Shown here one piece after another: positions 6,565-6,887 of a DNA stretch of 6,887 bases (position 1 is its first letter; each line of letters starts with the position of its first letter). Below the pieces are notes generated by a model. That model was not told where the DNA came from. It did no database searches and saw only the letters and a program-made list of their open reading frames with translations. A program made the position numbers and the translations under genes. This DNA is from Methanobacteriota archaeon (GTDB taxonomy: Archaea > Hydrothermarchaeota > Hydrothermarchaeia > Hydrothermarchaeales > JAADFM01): contig JAADFM010000024.1 in NCBI GenBank assembly GCA_013152845.1, positions 1 to 6,887 on the forward strand, in the 5' to 3' direction.

Positions 6565-6887
6565 CGTAGGCCCGCGGGCCTGTGAACACGTTGCCGGTGA
6601 TGTTGTTGTAGCCTGCACCGTCCACCACCAGCGGGTCGTCCAGGAAGGTGCTGTTGGCTATCAAGTTGTGGTCCGAGCTCTCGGTGGGGAAGCCCTTTAC
6701 CAGATAGACGCCAGCGCTGGTGCTGTTGTAGAAGGAACAGTTGGCGATGGTGTTGCCGGTGGATTTGAAATCCACAAGCAGTAGTCCGAAGTAGCCCTGG
6801 TAGCCCACCCGAATCCCGTAGTCGTCGCCTCCGGTGATGTTGAAGCCCTGGATGGTGTTGTTGCTGCTCCTCAGGGTGATGGTATCG
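6542..6887 (-). CDS. Upstream part of the same beta-helix gene, ending at a frameshift stop (partial, open at right edge)
   Basis: This frame is open from the right edge (first full codon 6886-6884) and gives 114 residues before TGA at 6542. The start lies outside the window; the GTG at 6808 is internal, because the residues before it already form a rung (TITLRSSNNTIQGFNITGG). The sequence shows PbH1 rungs of about 22-26 residues: NNTIQGFNITGGDDYGIRV, GNTIANCSFYNSTSAGVYL, HNLIANSTFLDD, and YNNITGNVFTG. The last rung breaks off at VKISLCG-stop, and the pattern resumes in the next frame as ADHNLVEENTFTS, which parallels SDHNLIANSTFLD here. It is therefore best read as one gene with the 1360-6531 reading, not as a separate protein. 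The missing N-terminus should carry the signal peptide. Confidence 0.8.
   Translation of the reverse strand, partial: DTITLRSSNNTIQGFNITGGDDYGIRVGYQGYFGLLLVDFKSTGNTIANCSFYNSTSAGVYLVKGFPTESSDHNLIANSTFLDDPLVVDGAGYNNITGNVFTGPRAYVKISLCG

Noticed and set aside
5600..6887. Many copies of GGTGTTGTTG as a CRISPR or iteron-like array
   Set aside because: Spacing is irregular and in multiples of codons, and the copies are the reverse complement of Asn-Asn-Thr codons in the beta-helix rungs.

Overview
The window reads as part of a GC-rich prokaryotic chromosome in which every supported gene lies on the minus strand. In transcription order (right to left) it holds: a giant secreted-type right-handed beta-helix gene that enters from the right edge and is interrupted by an apparent frameshift near 6545-6561; a second, smaller beta-helix gene with a signal peptide and a C-terminal membrane anchor, whose GTG start overlaps the stop of the giant gene; and, after a 45-base gap, the first 30 codons of trpB (tryptophan synthase beta chain), which leaves through the left edge.

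An archaeon, probably of the euryarchaeal type, is the best guess. The points for this are: NosD/PbH1-type beta-helices dense in N-x-S/T sequons; the WSDYTG...DGIGDT signature common in archaeal NosD-like surface proteins; a GGTGGTGA Shine-Dalgarno at the gene overlap; a TATA-like box about 30 bases before a trpB start that lacks a Shine-Dalgarno (leaderless style); and many AGG arginine codons. No taxonomic marker gene is complete here, so a bacterium is not excluded.

Layout: 1-91 trpB start; 92-136 intergenic, probable trpB promoter; 137-1363 membrane-anchored beta-helix protein (408 aa); 1360-6531 large multidomain protein downstream of the frameshift (1723 codons); 6542-6887 the upstream part of the same beta-helix, open to the window edge. 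No plus-strand gene, tRNA, rRNA, CRISPR or insertion sequence was seen.

The two beta-helix proteins probably work together outside the cell. The large one has a beta-helix, several Ig-like/beta-sandwich modules, a domain resembling the CsgG/TolB-N fold, Big-1-like modules and an unrecognised Cys/Trp-rich tail, but no C-terminal anchor. The small one, translationally coupled to it, has the anchor. The neighbouring trpB is housekeeping and probably has its own promoter. The most notable points are the CsgG/TolB-N-like module inside a surface beta-helix protein, the unrecognised Cys/Trp-rich tail, and the frameshift.
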